64,000 bases of DNA from Achromobacter sp. ASV32 (GTDB taxonomy: Bacteria; Pseudomonadota; Gammaproteobacteria; Burkholderiales; Burkholderiaceae_B). How positions within the stretch are numbered: position 1 is the stretch's first letter; every line of letters begins with the position of its first letter. The translations under genes and the position numbers were made by a program. Location: contig NZ_JAELTJ010000014.1 of assembly GCF_016428805.1 (NCBI RefSeq), forward strand, positions 1-64,000, read 5' to 3'. The notes under the pieces are model-generated. The model saw nothing but the letters and a program-made list of their open reading frames with translations. It had not been told where the DNA came from and ran no database searches. Positions 35,521 through 47,430 of this stretch are shown piece by piece.

Positions 35521-36293
35521 CCTGCCATAGCGCCCTCTATGAAGGCCGCGTGACGCATCGGCGCCACGTGCCGCATCCGCATGGCTTCGGCTATCGCATG
35601 GCGCAGCTCTACCTGGACTTGGACGAAGTCGACCAGGTCTTCCAGCATCGCTGGCTGTGGTCGGTCAACCGACCCAACCTGGCGCAATGGCGGCGCAGCG
35701 ACTATCTGGACGGCGGTTCGGGCCTGCCGTTGGCGGACGCGGTGCGCGCCCGGCTGCGCGCCAGAATGGGCGAGGCGCCCGGCGGGCCGATCCGGCTGCT
35801 CGCGCATCCGCGCTATGCCGGCTACGTCTTCAACCCCGTCAGCTTCTACTACTGCTACGAGGCCGACGGCGTGACCCTGGGCGCCATCCTCGCCGAGATC
35901 ACCAACACCCCGTGGAAGCAGCGCCATTGCATCGTGCTGCCCGCCGACACCGCCGAGCGCCGCGGCGAATCGCTGGTCTGGCGCTTTGACAAGCGCTTTC
36001 ACGTGTCACCCTTCATGCCGATGGATTGCGCCTACGACTGGCGCTTCAGCCCCCCAGGCGACGCCCTGCGCGTGCACATGCGCGTCAGCCGCCAGGATCA
36101 GGTGCAGTTCGACGCCCACCTGGCACTGCAACGCCACGCACTCGATGGCGCGGCGCTCGCGCGGCTGCTGTGGCGGTATCCGCTGATGACCTTGCAGGTG
36201 ATTGGCGGCATCCATTGGCAGGCCCTGCGCCTGTGGCTCAAACGCAATCCCCTCTACGACCATCCCCGCACGCCTGACGGAGAACCGCAATGA
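35517..36293 (+). CDS. DUF1365 protein (Rv0448c-like)
   Basis: This 258-residue protein has the family features [20 protein letters not shown] at the N-terminus, [22 protein letters not shown] in the middle and [17 protein letters not shown] later. DUF1365 has no proven biochemical role that I know of, but it is very regularly encoded between the FAD oxidoreductase and CFA synthase genes. Both junctions here are 4-nt ATGA overlaps, which suggests a fixed stoichiometry in one pathway. Confidence 0.9.
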   Translation: MTCHSALYEGRVTHRRHVPHPHGFGYRMAQLYLDLDEVDQVFQHRWLWSVNRPNLAQWRRSDYLDGGSGLPLADAVRARLRARMGEAPGGPIRLLAHPRYAGYVFNPVSFYYCYEADGVTLGAILAEITNTPWKQRHCIVLPADTAERRGESLVWRFDKRFHVSPFMPMDCAYDWRFSPPGDALRVHMRVSRQDQVQFDAHLALQRHALDGAALARLLWRYPLMTLQVIGGIHWQALRLWLKRNPLYDHPRTPDGEPQ

Positions 36294-37564
36294 AACCGAT
36301 GACGTCATCCGAACACGCCTCCATCGCGGCCAGCCGGCCCGTCGGCGCGCTGGACCGCCAGTTGCGCAAGCGCCTGTTCGCCAGCCTGGCGCAATTGACC
36401 CACGGCCACCTGATGATCGAAGACAGTCTGGGCAGCGCCACGTTCGGCAGCGGCCCCGGCGTCCTGCGCCTGACCGTCAGGGACATGGCCTTCTACCGGC
36501 TCGTGGCCACCCAAGGCAGCGTGGGCGCGGGCGAAGCCTTTGGCGACGGCATGTGGACCTGCGACGACCTGGTCGGCCTGGTGCAGCTGCTGGTGCGCAA
36601 CCGCGACACGCTGGACGGCATGGAATCCGGGCTGGCGCGGCTGGCCGGCTGGGCGCTCAAGCGCTGGCATGCCCGCAACCGGAACACCCACGAAGGCAGC
36701 CGCCGCAACATCGCCGCCCACTACGACCTGGGCAACGACTTCTTCTCGCTGTTCCTGTCGCCCGACCTGATGTATTCGTCGGCGCTGTGGGCCGGCGCCG
36801 ACGACACGCTGGAGGCCGCGTCGCAGCGCAAGCTGGATGCCATCTGCCACAAGCTGGAACTGCAGGCCGGCGACCGCGTGGTCGAGATCGGCAGCGGCTG
36901 GGGCGGCTTCGCCATTCACGCCGCGCGCCACTACGGCTGCCACGTGACCACCGCCACCATCTCGCGCGAACAGCATGATCTGGCCATTGCGCGCGTGCGC
37001 GCCGCCGGCCTGGAAAATCGCGTCAGCGTCGTGCTGCAGGACTACCGTGATCTGCAAGGCCAATACGACAAGGTGGTCTCCATCGAGATGATCGAGGCGA
37101 TCGGCGCGCAATACCTCGAGATCTATTTCAGCAAGGTCGCCAGCCTGCTCGCCCCGCATGGCCGGGCCCTGATCCAGGCCATCACCATCGAAGACCACCG
37201 CTACCAGCAGGCGCTGGCCTCGGTCGACTTCATCAAGCGGCATATCTTTCCAGGCAGCTTCATTCCCTCCATCGAAGCCATGCTGCGCGCCAAGACCCGC
37301 GCCTGCGATCTGGCGCTGGTGCATCTGGAAGATTTCGGCCTGTCGTACGCCCGCACCCTGCAAGCCTGGCGCGAACGGTTTCTGACGCGCCTGCCCGAGG
37401 TCCGGGCCCAGGGCTTCGACGCCCGCTTCTGCCGCCTGTGGGAGTTCTACCTGGCCTATTGCGAGGGCGGCTTTCGTGAACGCTCGATCGGCGTGTCGCA
37501 CCTGCTGCTGACCCATCCGGGCGCGCGCAGCGCCGGCGCACGCTGGGTGCGGGAGAACGTGTGA
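36290..37564 (+). CDS. Cyclopropane-fatty-acyl-phospholipid synthase family methyltransferase (UfaA1-like)
   Basis: This 424-residue enzyme has the CFA layout: an N-terminal lipid-binding part of about 120 residues, then [14 protein letters not shown] (143-156), YSSALW and the SAM loop EIGSGWGGF (199-207), followed by [10 protein letters not shown]. It should transfer a methyl group from SAM to an unsaturated acyl chain in membrane phospholipid, giving a cyclopropane or methyl-branched product. It overlaps its DUF1365 neighbour by 4 nt and the next gene by 1 nt. In M. tuberculosis the counterpart, ufaA1, sits in the sigK operon. Cyclopropane synthase versus methyl-branching activity cannot be told by eye. 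Confidence 0.9.
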   Translation: MKPMTSSEHASIAASRPVGALDRQLRKRLFASLAQLTHGHLMIEDSLGSATFGSGPGVLRLTVRDMAFYRLVATQGSVGAGEAFGDGMWTCDDLVGLVQLLVRNRDTLDGMESGLARLAGWALKRWHARNRNTHEGSRRNIAAHYDLGNDFFSLFLSPDLMYSSALWAGADDTLEAASQRKLDAICHKLELQAGDRVVEIGSGWGGFAIHAARHYGCHVTTATISREQHDLAIARVRAAGLENRVSVVLQDYRDLQGQYDKVVSIEMIEAIGAQYLEIYFSKVASLLAPHGRALIQAITIEDHRYQQALASVDFIKRHIFPGSFIPSIEAMLRAKTRACDLALVHLEDFGLSYARTLQAWRERFLTRLPEVRAQGFDARFCRLWEFYLAYCEGGFRERSIGVSHLLLTHPGARSAGARWVRENV

Positions 37565-38076
37565 TGCGCTTCTGGGCCAACCTGCTCGGCTACCAGCTGG
37601 TCTGGTTCAGCGCCGTCATCGGCGCCGGACGCGGGCTGGCCTGGCCGGGCGTGACGGCGGCCCTGGTGTTCATCGGGGCGCAGCTGACATTTTCACGCGA
37701 GTGGCAATCCGACCTGAGACTGGCGTTGGCCGCGCTGCTGTGCGGTTGCCTGCTGGACGGCGCCCTGTCCGGGCTGGGCTGGTCGGTCTATGCCGCCGGC
37801 GCCTGGCCCGCCCCCCACTGGATCCTGGGCCTGTGGGCCGCCTTCGCGCTGACGCTGAACCATTCCCTGGCCTATCTGCGCCCGCGCCCCTGGGTGGCCT
37901 GCGTGTTCGGCGCCATCGGCGGCCCCATGGCCTACTGGGGCGCCGCGCGCGGCTGGCAGGCCGTGCAATTCGACGCGCCGGCCTGGCGCGCCACGGCGGC
38001 GCTGGCGGTCGGCTGGGCCCTCATCCTGCCCGCCCTGACGACCCGTGCATGGCGCTGGCACCGGGAGGCAACATGA
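37564..38076 (+). CDS. DUF2878 membrane protein
   Basis: I use the ATG at 37564, which overlaps the CFA synthase stop as TGATG and has GGGAGAA upstream; a GTG one codon earlier is possible. The 170 residues form about five transmembrane helices, starting FWANLLGYQLVWFSAVIGA, the DUF2878 pattern. It is an inner-membrane protein of unknown activity. Its stop overlaps the next start by 4 nt. Its place in the middle of the lipid operon suggests it supports the membrane-bound enzymes. Confidence 0.85.
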   Translation: MRFWANLLGYQLVWFSAVIGAGRGLAWPGVTAALVFIGAQLTFSREWQSDLRLALAALLCGCLLDGALSGLGWSVYAAGAWPAPHWILGLWAAFALTLNHSLAYLRPRPWVACVFGAIGGPMAYWGAARGWQAVQFDAPAWRATAALAVGWALILPALTTRAWRWHREAT

Positions 38077-38840
38077 CACCCCTGCAGCAGTGGTTGATCA
38101 TCGCCGCCGGCATGATCGTCGCCATGACGCTGGGCTGGCGCTGGCAGCGCCGCCGCGCCAATGCCGGCATCGTCGACGTGATCTGGTCGCTGGGCATGGG
38201 CGCGGCCGCCCTGCTGATCGCCGCGACCGGCGCCGGCGCCGGGGCGGCCAGAGCCGGCCTGGCCATCATGGCGGGCGTGTGGTCGTTGCGGCTGGCCTTG
38301 CATCTGTGGCGGCGCGTGCGGCAAGCGGAAGATGGCCGCTACCGCGCATTGCGCGAACGTTGGCAGGGCCACCAGGGCAAGTTCTTCGGCCTGTTCATGT
38401 TCCAGGCGGGCCTGGTGATGCTGTTCTGCCTGCCGTTCCTGGCCGTCGGCGCCAGTCCTGCGCGGGGCTGGCCGGTCGCGCTGGGCCTCCTGATCTGGCT
38501 GGCCGCGCTGACGGGCGAAACCGTCGCCGATCGTCAGCTGGACCGCTTTCGCGACGATCCGGCCCACCACGGCCAGGCCTGCCGCGCGGGCTTGTGGCGC
38601 TATAGCCGCCATCCCAACTATTTCTTTGAATGGTGCCATTGGTTCGGCTACGTGGCGCTGGCCTGGGGCTCGCCCCTGGCCTGGCTGTCATGGCTGGGGC
38701 CGGTGCTGATGTTCGTATTCCTGCGCTGGATCAGCGGCATCCCCTTCACCGAGCAGCAGGCGCTGCGCACCCGCGGCGAAGACTACCGCGATTACCAGCG
38801 CCGCACCTCGGCCTTCTTTCCGTGGTTTCCCAAATCCTGA
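38073..38840 (+). CDS. DUF1295 membrane protein, steroid 5-alpha-reductase-like
   Basis: The start at 38073 (GGGAGG upstream, 4-nt overlap with the previous stop) gives 255 residues. Helices fill the first two thirds. The conserved C-terminal part reads AGLWRYSRHPNYFFEWCHWFGY and GEDYRDYQRRTSAFFPWFPK, the signature shared by DUF1295 and steroid 5-alpha-reductase/isoprenylcysteine methyltransferase folds. Such proteins use NADPH or SAM on lipid-like substrates within the membrane. Rv0446c of the mycobacterial sigK locus is, as I recall, of the same type. A reductase role on the modified acyl chain is possible. Confidence 0.87.
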   Translation: MTPLQQWLIIAAGMIVAMTLGWRWQRRRANAGIVDVIWSLGMGAAALLIAATGAGAGAARAGLAIMAGVWSLRLALHLWRRVRQAEDGRYRALRERWQGHQGKFFGLFMFQAGLVMLFCLPFLAVGASPARGWPVALGLLIWLAALTGETVADRQLDRFRDDPAHHGQACRAGLWRYSRHPNYFFEWCHWFGYVALAWGSPLAWLSWLGPVLMFVFLRWISGIPFTEQQALRTRGEDYRDYQRRTSAFFPWFPKS

Positions 38841-38851
38841 CGAGGCACGCC

Positions 38852-39934
38852 ATGACAACCGCCACCTTGCAAGACACCCCGCTCGCCGCCGACCGCCCCG
38901 CGCCGGGCCTGCTGGGCCTGGCCGAACGCGGCCTGGTGCCCGACGCGCTGCTGCGGCTGGGCATACGCCGCCTGTGCGCCGAGCGCCTGGCCCAGGAATA
39001 CGCCGGTGGCATCGGCGCCTGGACCGCGCGCGACCAGCAACTGATAGCCAGCCTGCGCGCCAGCGCGGTCGCGATCCACACCGATGCCGCCAACGCCCAG
39101 CACTACGAATTGCCCACGGCGTTCTTCCAGCTTTGCCTGGGCGCCCGGATGAAGTATTCGGGCTGCTACTACCCCACCGGCACGGAGACCCTGGACCAGG
39201 CCGAGATCGCCATGCTGCGCCTCTACAGCGAACGCGCCGAACTGGCGGATGGCCAGGACATCCTGGAACTGGGCTGCGGCTGGGGTTCACTGACGCTGTG
39301 GATGGCCGAGCAATATCCGAATGCCCGCATCACCGCGGTCTCCAATTCCGCCACCCAGCGCCAGCACATCGAGGCGTGCTGCCGCGAACGCGGCTGGCAA
39401 CACGTGCAGGTCGTCACCTGCGACGTGAACGTGCTGTCGCTGCCCGCCGGCGCCTACGACCGCTGCGTCTCGGTGGAAATGTTCGAGCACATGCGCAACT
39501 ACCAGGACCTCATGGCCCGTATCGGCCAATGGCTGCGTCCGGGCGGCAAGCTGTTCGTGCACATCTTTGCCCACCGCGAACGCGCCTATCCGTTCGAGAC
39601 CGACGGCGCCGGCAACTGGATGGGACGGCACTTCTTCACCGGCGGCATCATGCCGGCAGCCGACACGCTGCTGCACTTCCAGCGCGACCTGCAACTGGAA
39701 GAAAGATGGTTTCTCGACGGCACGCACTACGCGCGCACGGCCAACCACTGGCTGGCCAATCAGGACGCCCGCGCCGCGCAAGCCCGGGAGGTGCTGACGC
39801 GCGCCTATGGCCCGCCCCTGGCCGGCCTGTGGCATCAGCGCTGGCGCATGTTCTGGATGGCGTGCGCCGAACTCTTCGGCTATGACAACGGACAGCAATG
39901 GGGCGTGGGCCATTACCGGTTCACGCGCCCTTGA
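38852..39934 (+). CDS. SAM methyltransferase, coclaurine N-methyltransferase-like branch of the CFA family
   Basis: The ATG at 38852 lies 11 nt after the DUF1295 stop; longer in-frame starts would run through that gene. The 360 residues carry MKYSGCYYPTGTETLDQAE, the SAM loop LELGCGWGSLTLWMAE, ITAVSNSATQRQHIE and VEMFEHMRNYQDLM. From memory these line up closely with plant coclaurine N-methyltransferases rather than with the synthase encoded upstream. It lacks the long N-terminal domain of true CFA synthases. It may therefore methylate an amine or a free acyl compound rather than a bilayer lipid. The next gene, a lipocalin, starts 11 nt on. Confidence 0.85.
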   Translation: MTTATLQDTPLAADRPAPGLLGLAERGLVPDALLRLGIRRLCAERLAQEYAGGIGAWTARDQQLIASLRASAVAIHTDAANAQHYELPTAFFQLCLGARMKYSGCYYPTGTETLDQAEIAMLRLYSERAELADGQDILELGCGWGSLTLWMAEQYPNARITAVSNSATQRQHIEACCRERGWQHVQVVTCDVNVLSLPAGAYDRCVSVEMFEHMRNYQDLMARIGQWLRPGGKLFVHIFAHRERAYPFETDGAGNWMGRHFFTGGIMPAADTLLHFQRDLQLEERWFLDGTHYARTANHWLANQDARAAQAREVLTRAYGPPLAGLWHQRWRMFWMACAELFGYDNGQQWGVGHYRFTRP

Positions 39935-39945
39935 GGAGACAAACC

Positions 39946-40461
39946 ATGTGGCGCGCCCTGTGTGCAAGCATCGTGGGGGTCCTGGCCGGTTGCGCGGCCC
40001 CCCCGCCCATGCCGCCCGTCAGCCATGTCGACCTGGATCGCTTCATGGGCGATTGGTACGTGATCGCGCATATCCCCAGTTGGCCGGAGCGCAACGCCTA
40101 CGACGCCGTGGAAAGCTATCGGCGGCTGCCCGATGGCAGGATCCAGACCGATTTCCGCTACCGCAAGGGCAGTCTGGACGCCGACGTCGACACCATGCAT
40201 CCCGTGGCAACCGTGCGCGAAGGCACGGGCAACGCGGTCTGGGGCATGCAGTTCATCTGGCCCATCCAGGCCGAGTACGTCATCGCGTACCTGGATGACA
40301 CCTACCAGACCACCATCATCGGCCGCTCCAAACGCGACTACGTGTGGATCATGGCGCGCACGCCCTGCCTGAGCGACGAGCGCTACGCGCAACTGGCTGC
40401 CAAGGTAACGGCGCTGGGCTACACGGAGCCCCTGCGCAAAGTGCCGCAGCGCTGTGGCTGA
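39946..40461 (+). CDS. blc: Outer-membrane lipocalin (Blc-like lipoprotein)
   Basis: The start has GAGGAG upstream, and the 171-residue product begins with a lipoprotein signal ending in VLAGC (Cys16). The mature part has the lipocalin signature DRFMGDWYVIAHIPSWPERNAYDAVESY and VIAYLDDTYQTTIIGRSKRDYVWIMAR. Bacterial lipocalins sit in the outer membrane facing the periplasm and bind lysophospholipids or fatty acids, often under envelope stress. As last gene of the operon it would carry or scavenge the lipids made or released by the enzymes encoded upstream. Confidence 0.92.
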   Translation: MWRALCASIVGVLAGCAAPPPMPPVSHVDLDRFMGDWYVIAHIPSWPERNAYDAVESYRRLPDGRIQTDFRYRKGSLDADVDTMHPVATVREGTGNAVWGMQFIWPIQAEYVIAYLDDTYQTTIIGRSKRDYVWIMARTPCLSDERYAQLAAKVTALGYTEPLRKVPQRCG

Positions 40462-40622
40462 TTGACGGCTTGACCCGTGTGCAGGCCCTGGCTTGCGGCG
40501 ATGGCTTCCAGCGCGCCGCCATTGCCGGCTCAACCCGATACGCTGCTGTCCCCGCACTTGCATGTTGACGTGACGGGTGGCCAGCATCCGTTCCGAGCGC
40601 ACATACCGTGAGCTGAATGGCG

Positions 40623-41066
40623 TCAGGCGACGAGCGCTTCGCGCCCGTATGCCGCCAGAGCGGCCGGATTCGCCACGGCCGCCAGCCTGAGCGGATGGCG
40701 CGGCGCGGGCGGCGTCAGCAGGCGACGCACCGCCGCCAACACATCGGCTGGCTCGGCCGGCTTGCGCAGGAGGGTCGCGCGGCCGGCACAGGCCTCGGCG
40801 ATTTCATGCTCCGGGCGTCCGCTCAGCATCAGCACGGGCGTTTCGTTCAGATAGGCGTTGTCGCGCATGGCGGTGAGCAGGGCCGAGCCATCCATGCCCG
40901 GCATGGAAAAGTCGGTGATGACCACGTCGGGGCGCACGTCCAGCATCTGCTGCAACGCGGTCAACCCGTCTGTATGCGTCGTGACGTCATACCCCTCGCT
41001 GCTCAGGAACTCGCTCATCAGCGCGAGCAGCGTCGGCTGATCGTCGACCAAAAGGATTTTCGTCAT
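40623..41066 (-). CDS. CheY-like response regulator
   Basis: This 147-residue protein is a single receiver domain: acidic pair VDDQ at 7-10, phosphoacceptor Asp52 in VVITDFSMPGMDG, the Ser in VLMLSGRPEHE and the Lys in LLRKPAEPAD. About 25 residues follow without a DNA-binding domain. It should relay phosphate by protein contact. It is divergent from the hybrid kinase gene across a 257-nt gap, and a phosphorelay between the two is likely. Confidence 0.9.
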   Translation of the reverse strand: MTKILLVDDQPTLLALMSEFLSSEGYDVTTHTDGLTALQQMLDVRPDVVITDFSMPGMDGSALLTAMRDNAYLNETPVLMLSGRPEHEIAEACAGRATLLRKPAEPADVLAAVRRLLTPPAPRHPLRLAAVANPAALAAYGREALVA

Positions 41067-41323
41067 GTTGATTCTGTGGCTCGCCCCAGCGCAAGACCGG
41101 CTGGCAGGCGGGCGAAATGGGGTCAGTGGACCGTAGCAGGCCGAATGCTAGGACAGGCAGGCCGTTCATGTGTGTCGTAATTGTATCTGGACGCAACGTC
41201 AACACCCTCCTCCCCCTGTATATTCACCGGTCCGGCCTGTCGTCCTGATCTCCGTCCCTATAATCTATCGGCCGCGGCGCCCCCTGCCATGCCCGCCCTT
41301 CCCCGATCCGGTACCTCGTCCCC

Positions 41324-44740
<3,417 letters not shown>

Positions 44741-44771
44741 CGCCGGCAGGCGACTCCCACGGACTGCCCTC

Positions 44772-45611
44772 ATGCCCCACCGGACCCGCGCCCATATCCA
44801 GGACATCGAGCAGCGGCTGCTGCTCGACGCGATCTATCACCAGTATCACTACGATTTTCGCGAGTACGCGCAGGCCTCGCTCAAGCGGCGCTTGCAAAGC
44901 GCGTTGACCCAGTTCAGCTGCAAGACCCTGTCGCAACTGCAGGACCGCGTGCTGCACGAACCGGCAGTATTCACCGCCCTGCTGCAGTTCCTGACCGTGC
45001 AGGTCAGCGACATGTTCCGCGACCCCAGCTATTTCCTGGCGCTGCGCAACGAGGTCGTGCCCATTTTGCGCACCTATCCGTCGATCAAGGTATGGGTCGC
45101 GGGATGCAGCACCGGCGAAGAGGTCTATTCGCTTGCCATCCTGCTGCACGAAGAAGGCCTGCTGGAGCGCGCGCTGATCTACGCCACCGACATCAACCCC
45201 CACGCCTTGCGCGCCGCCGAACAGGGCGTTTTCGACCTGGACCGCGTGGCGGCCTTTACCGCCAATCACGCCCAGTCCGGTGGCCGCAGTTCACTGTCCG
45301 ATTACTACACCGCGCGCTACGGACGCGTCGTGTTCGACAAGACGCTGCGCCAGCAGATGGTTTTTTCCGACCATAGCCTGGCCACCGACAGCGTGTTCGC
45401 GGAAGTCCACCTGGTGTCCTGCCGCAACGTGCTGATCTACTTCGAGCGCGACCTGCAGAACCGCGCGCTGGGCCTGTTCCATGATGCCCTGGTCCACCGC
45501 GGTTTCATGGGCCTGGGTTCGCGCGAATCGATCCGGTTCTCGGCCCAGGCCGACAACTTCGACGACTTCGTGCTGCAAGACCGCATCTATCGCAAGAAGG
45601 CCGGTCTGTGA
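44772..45611 (+). CDS. cheR: CheR-type protein methyltransferase
   Basis: This 279-residue protein has an N-terminal helical domain (DAIYHQYHYDFREYAQASLKRRL) and the SAM-binding AGCSTGEEVYS, followed by YATDINPHALRAAEQGVF and HLVSCRNVLIYF. CheR enzymes methylate glutamates of chemoreceptors. No methyl-accepting protein gene is in this window, so the target may be a distant receptor or the coiled coil of the hybrid kinase just upstream. The gap to the kinase is 31 nt and its stop overlaps the CheB start by 4 nt. Confidence 0.92.
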   Translation: MPHRTRAHIQDIEQRLLLDAIYHQYHYDFREYAQASLKRRLQSALTQFSCKTLSQLQDRVLHEPAVFTALLQFLTVQVSDMFRDPSYFLALRNEVVPILRTYPSIKVWVAGCSTGEEVYSLAILLHEEGLLERALIYATDINPHALRAAEQGVFDLDRVAAFTANHAQSGGRSSLSDYYTARYGRVVFDKTLRQQMVFSDHSLATDSVFAEVHLVSCRNVLIYFERDLQNRALGLFHDALVHRGFMGLGSRESIRFSAQADNFDDFVLQDRIYRKKAGL

Positions 45612-46240
45612 GCAAGCCCGCCGCGTCCGTTCAACGTCCTGCGCCGCCCCCGGGCCCGTGGGACGCCATCGTCATCGGCGGCTCATCCGGCGCCATTGAC
45701 GCCCTGAACGTCCTGCTGCCCGCCCTGCCCGCCGGCTTGAAGGCGGCGGTCATGGTCGTGCTGCACCTGCCGCGCGACCGCCGCAGCCGGCTGGTCGACA
45801 TTTTCAGCCACCGCTGCGCCCTGCCGGCGCAGGAAGCCGAGGATCAGCAGCCGCTCCAGCCGGGGCAGCTGTATTTCGCGCCGCCTGACTACCACCTGCT
45901 GGTCGATCAAGGGCCGCGCCTGGCCCTGTCGATCGACCCGCCAGTGCTTTTTTCAAGGCCGTCCATCGACGTCCTGTTTCACTCCGCCGCCGACTGCTAC
46001 GGCGCGAAGCTGCTCGGCGTGCTGCTGTCGGGCGCCAATGCCGATGGCGCCGAAGGCTTGGCGGCCATCCATGCCGCCGGCGGCTACGCGGTGGTGCAAG
46101 CGCCCGCCACCGCCGCCATGCCGGCCATGCCCGTCGCCGCCATCGCGCGCATTCCCGCGGCCCACGTGCTCGCGCCGACAGAGATTGCCGCGCTGTTCGC
46201 GCGCCTGCCCGCGCAGCGGCCCGCCCCCAACCTGCCCTGA
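45608..46240 (+). CDS. cheB: CheB-type methylesterase without receiver domain
   Basis: This 210-residue protein is the catalytic domain alone. The triad is visible as Ser in IGGSSGAID, His in VVLHLPRDRRS and Asp in LLSGANADGAEG. The usual N-terminal receiver domain of chemotaxis CheB is absent, so control probably comes through the receiver domains of the adjacent kinases. Its GTG start overlaps the CheR stop. Together they form a methylation/demethylation pair for an unidentified target. Confidence 0.9.
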   Translation: MSKPAASVQRPAPPPGPWDAIVIGGSSGAIDALNVLLPALPAGLKAAVMVVLHLPRDRRSRLVDIFSHRCALPAQEAEDQQPLQPGQLYFAPPDYHLLVDQGPRLALSIDPPVLFSRPSIDVLFHSAADCYGAKLLGVLLSGANADGAEGLAAIHAAGGYAVVQAPATAAMPAMPVAAIARIPAAHVLAPTEIAALFARLPAQRPAPNLP

Positions 46241-46244
46241 CACC

Positions 46245-47375
46245 ATGATCCTGACGACACCCGCCAAATCCCCGGACGCCCGCATCAAGTGCCTGCTGGT
46301 CGATGACGTCCCCGAGAATCTGGTCGCACTCGAAGCCCTGCTGGCCAGCGACCGGATCGAGGTCCTGAAGGCGCAATCCGGCCCGCAGGCGCTGGAACTG
46401 CTGCTGAACCACACCGATGTCGCGCTGGCGCTGCTGGACGTGCAGATGCCCGACATGAACGGCTTCGAACTGGCCGAATTGATCCGCGGCAGCGAGCGCA
46501 CGCGCCACATTCCCCTGATCTTCATCACCGCCGGCTCGCGCGAACAGAACTGGCAATTCCGCGGCTACGAGAGCGGCGCGGTGGATTTCCTGTACAAGCC
46601 CGTCGACCCCTACATGCTGCGCACGAAGGCCCAGGTGTTCTTCGAATTGCACGAGCGCAAGCGCGCGCTGGCCCAGCAACTGGAAGAGCGCACCGAAGCC
46701 CTGCGCGTCAACGAGATGTTCATGGCCGTGCTCAGCCACGACCTGCGCACCCCGCTGCAGGCCATCGTCATGGGCGCGTCACTGCTGCAACGCCAAAGCG
46801 ACGACGCGCGCGTCACCAGCCTGGCGCAGCGCATGCTGCAAAGCAGCGACCGCATGGCGCGCCTGATCGAAGACCTGCTCGACGTGACCCGCATTCGCCA
46901 GGCCGGCGGATTGACGCTGACACCCGCGCCGGTCAGCATGGAAACGCTGGTGAACCGCACGCTGGATGAAGTCCGTACCGGCTCGGCCAGCCGCCAGATC
47001 GAGTCCGGCACCCGCGGCGATCCGGCGGGCATGTGGGACGGTGAACGCCTATCTCAGGTGCTGGCCAATCTGGTCGGCAACGCCTTGCACCACGGCAGCC
47101 CCGACATCCCCGTGCGCGTCGATGTGGACGGCACCGCCCCCCATGAAGTCGTCGTCACCGTCAGCAACGGCGGCACCATCCCGCCCGACCTGCTGCCGCA
47201 TCTGTTCAACCCGTTCCACAGCGGCGCCCGCCCTCCCGGCGGTCACCGCGGCCTGGGCCTGGGATTGTTCATCGCGCAACAGATCGTGCTGTCCCATGCC
47301 GGCCGCATCAACGCCGAATCGCGTGATGGCACGACGCGGTTTTGCGTCGCCTTGCCTCGTGCAGGTGCCCAATAA
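46245..47375 (+). CDS. Receiver-histidine kinase hybrid
   Basis: The ATG at 46245, 4 nt after the CheB stop, gives 376 residues; a longer in-frame start would overlap cheB. A receiver domain comes first (VDDVPEN at 19-25, phosphoacceptor Asp65 in LLDVQMPDMNG), then a short coiled coil. A kinase core follows, with His165 in VLSHDLRTPLQ, the DLLDVTRI segment and GLGLGLFIAQQIV. There is no membrane segment. Receiver-first kinases are usually switched by a partner kinase, here most likely the three-receiver hybrid at the head of the operon. Confidence 0.9.
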   Translation: MILTTPAKSPDARIKCLLVDDVPENLVALEALLASDRIEVLKAQSGPQALELLLNHTDVALALLDVQMPDMNGFELAELIRGSERTRHIPLIFITAGSREQNWQFRGYESGAVDFLYKPVDPYMLRTKAQVFFELHERKRALAQQLEERTEALRVNEMFMAVLSHDLRTPLQAIVMGASLLQRQSDDARVTSLAQRMLQSSDRMARLIEDLLDVTRIRQAGGLTLTPAPVSMETLVNRTLDEVRTGSASRQIESGTRGDPAGMWDGERLSQVLANLVGNALHHGSPDIPVRVDVDGTAPHEVVVTVSNGGTIPPDLLPHLFNPFHSGARPPGGHRGLGLGLFIAQQIVLSHAGRINAESRDGTTRFCVALPRAGAQ

Positions 47376-47390
47376 GGGAAATGGCCGCGG

Positions 47391-47419
47391 GGGGGCCGCC
47401 ACCTGGCGGCGTTGCCCCC
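47391..47419 (+). terminator. GC-rich hairpin between convergent genes
   Basis: GCCGCC and GGCGGC pair around an ACCT loop, and outer G and C runs extend the structure. It lies between the receiver-kinase stop and the LysR stop and could serve both directions; there is no T run. Confidence 0.35.
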
Positions 47420-47430
47420 GGCATCGCGCC

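Noticed and set aside
44772-46240. Flagellar chemotaxis cluster
   Set aside because: CheR and CheB are present but there is no CheA, CheW, chemoreceptor or flagellar gene, and CheB lacks its receiver domain.
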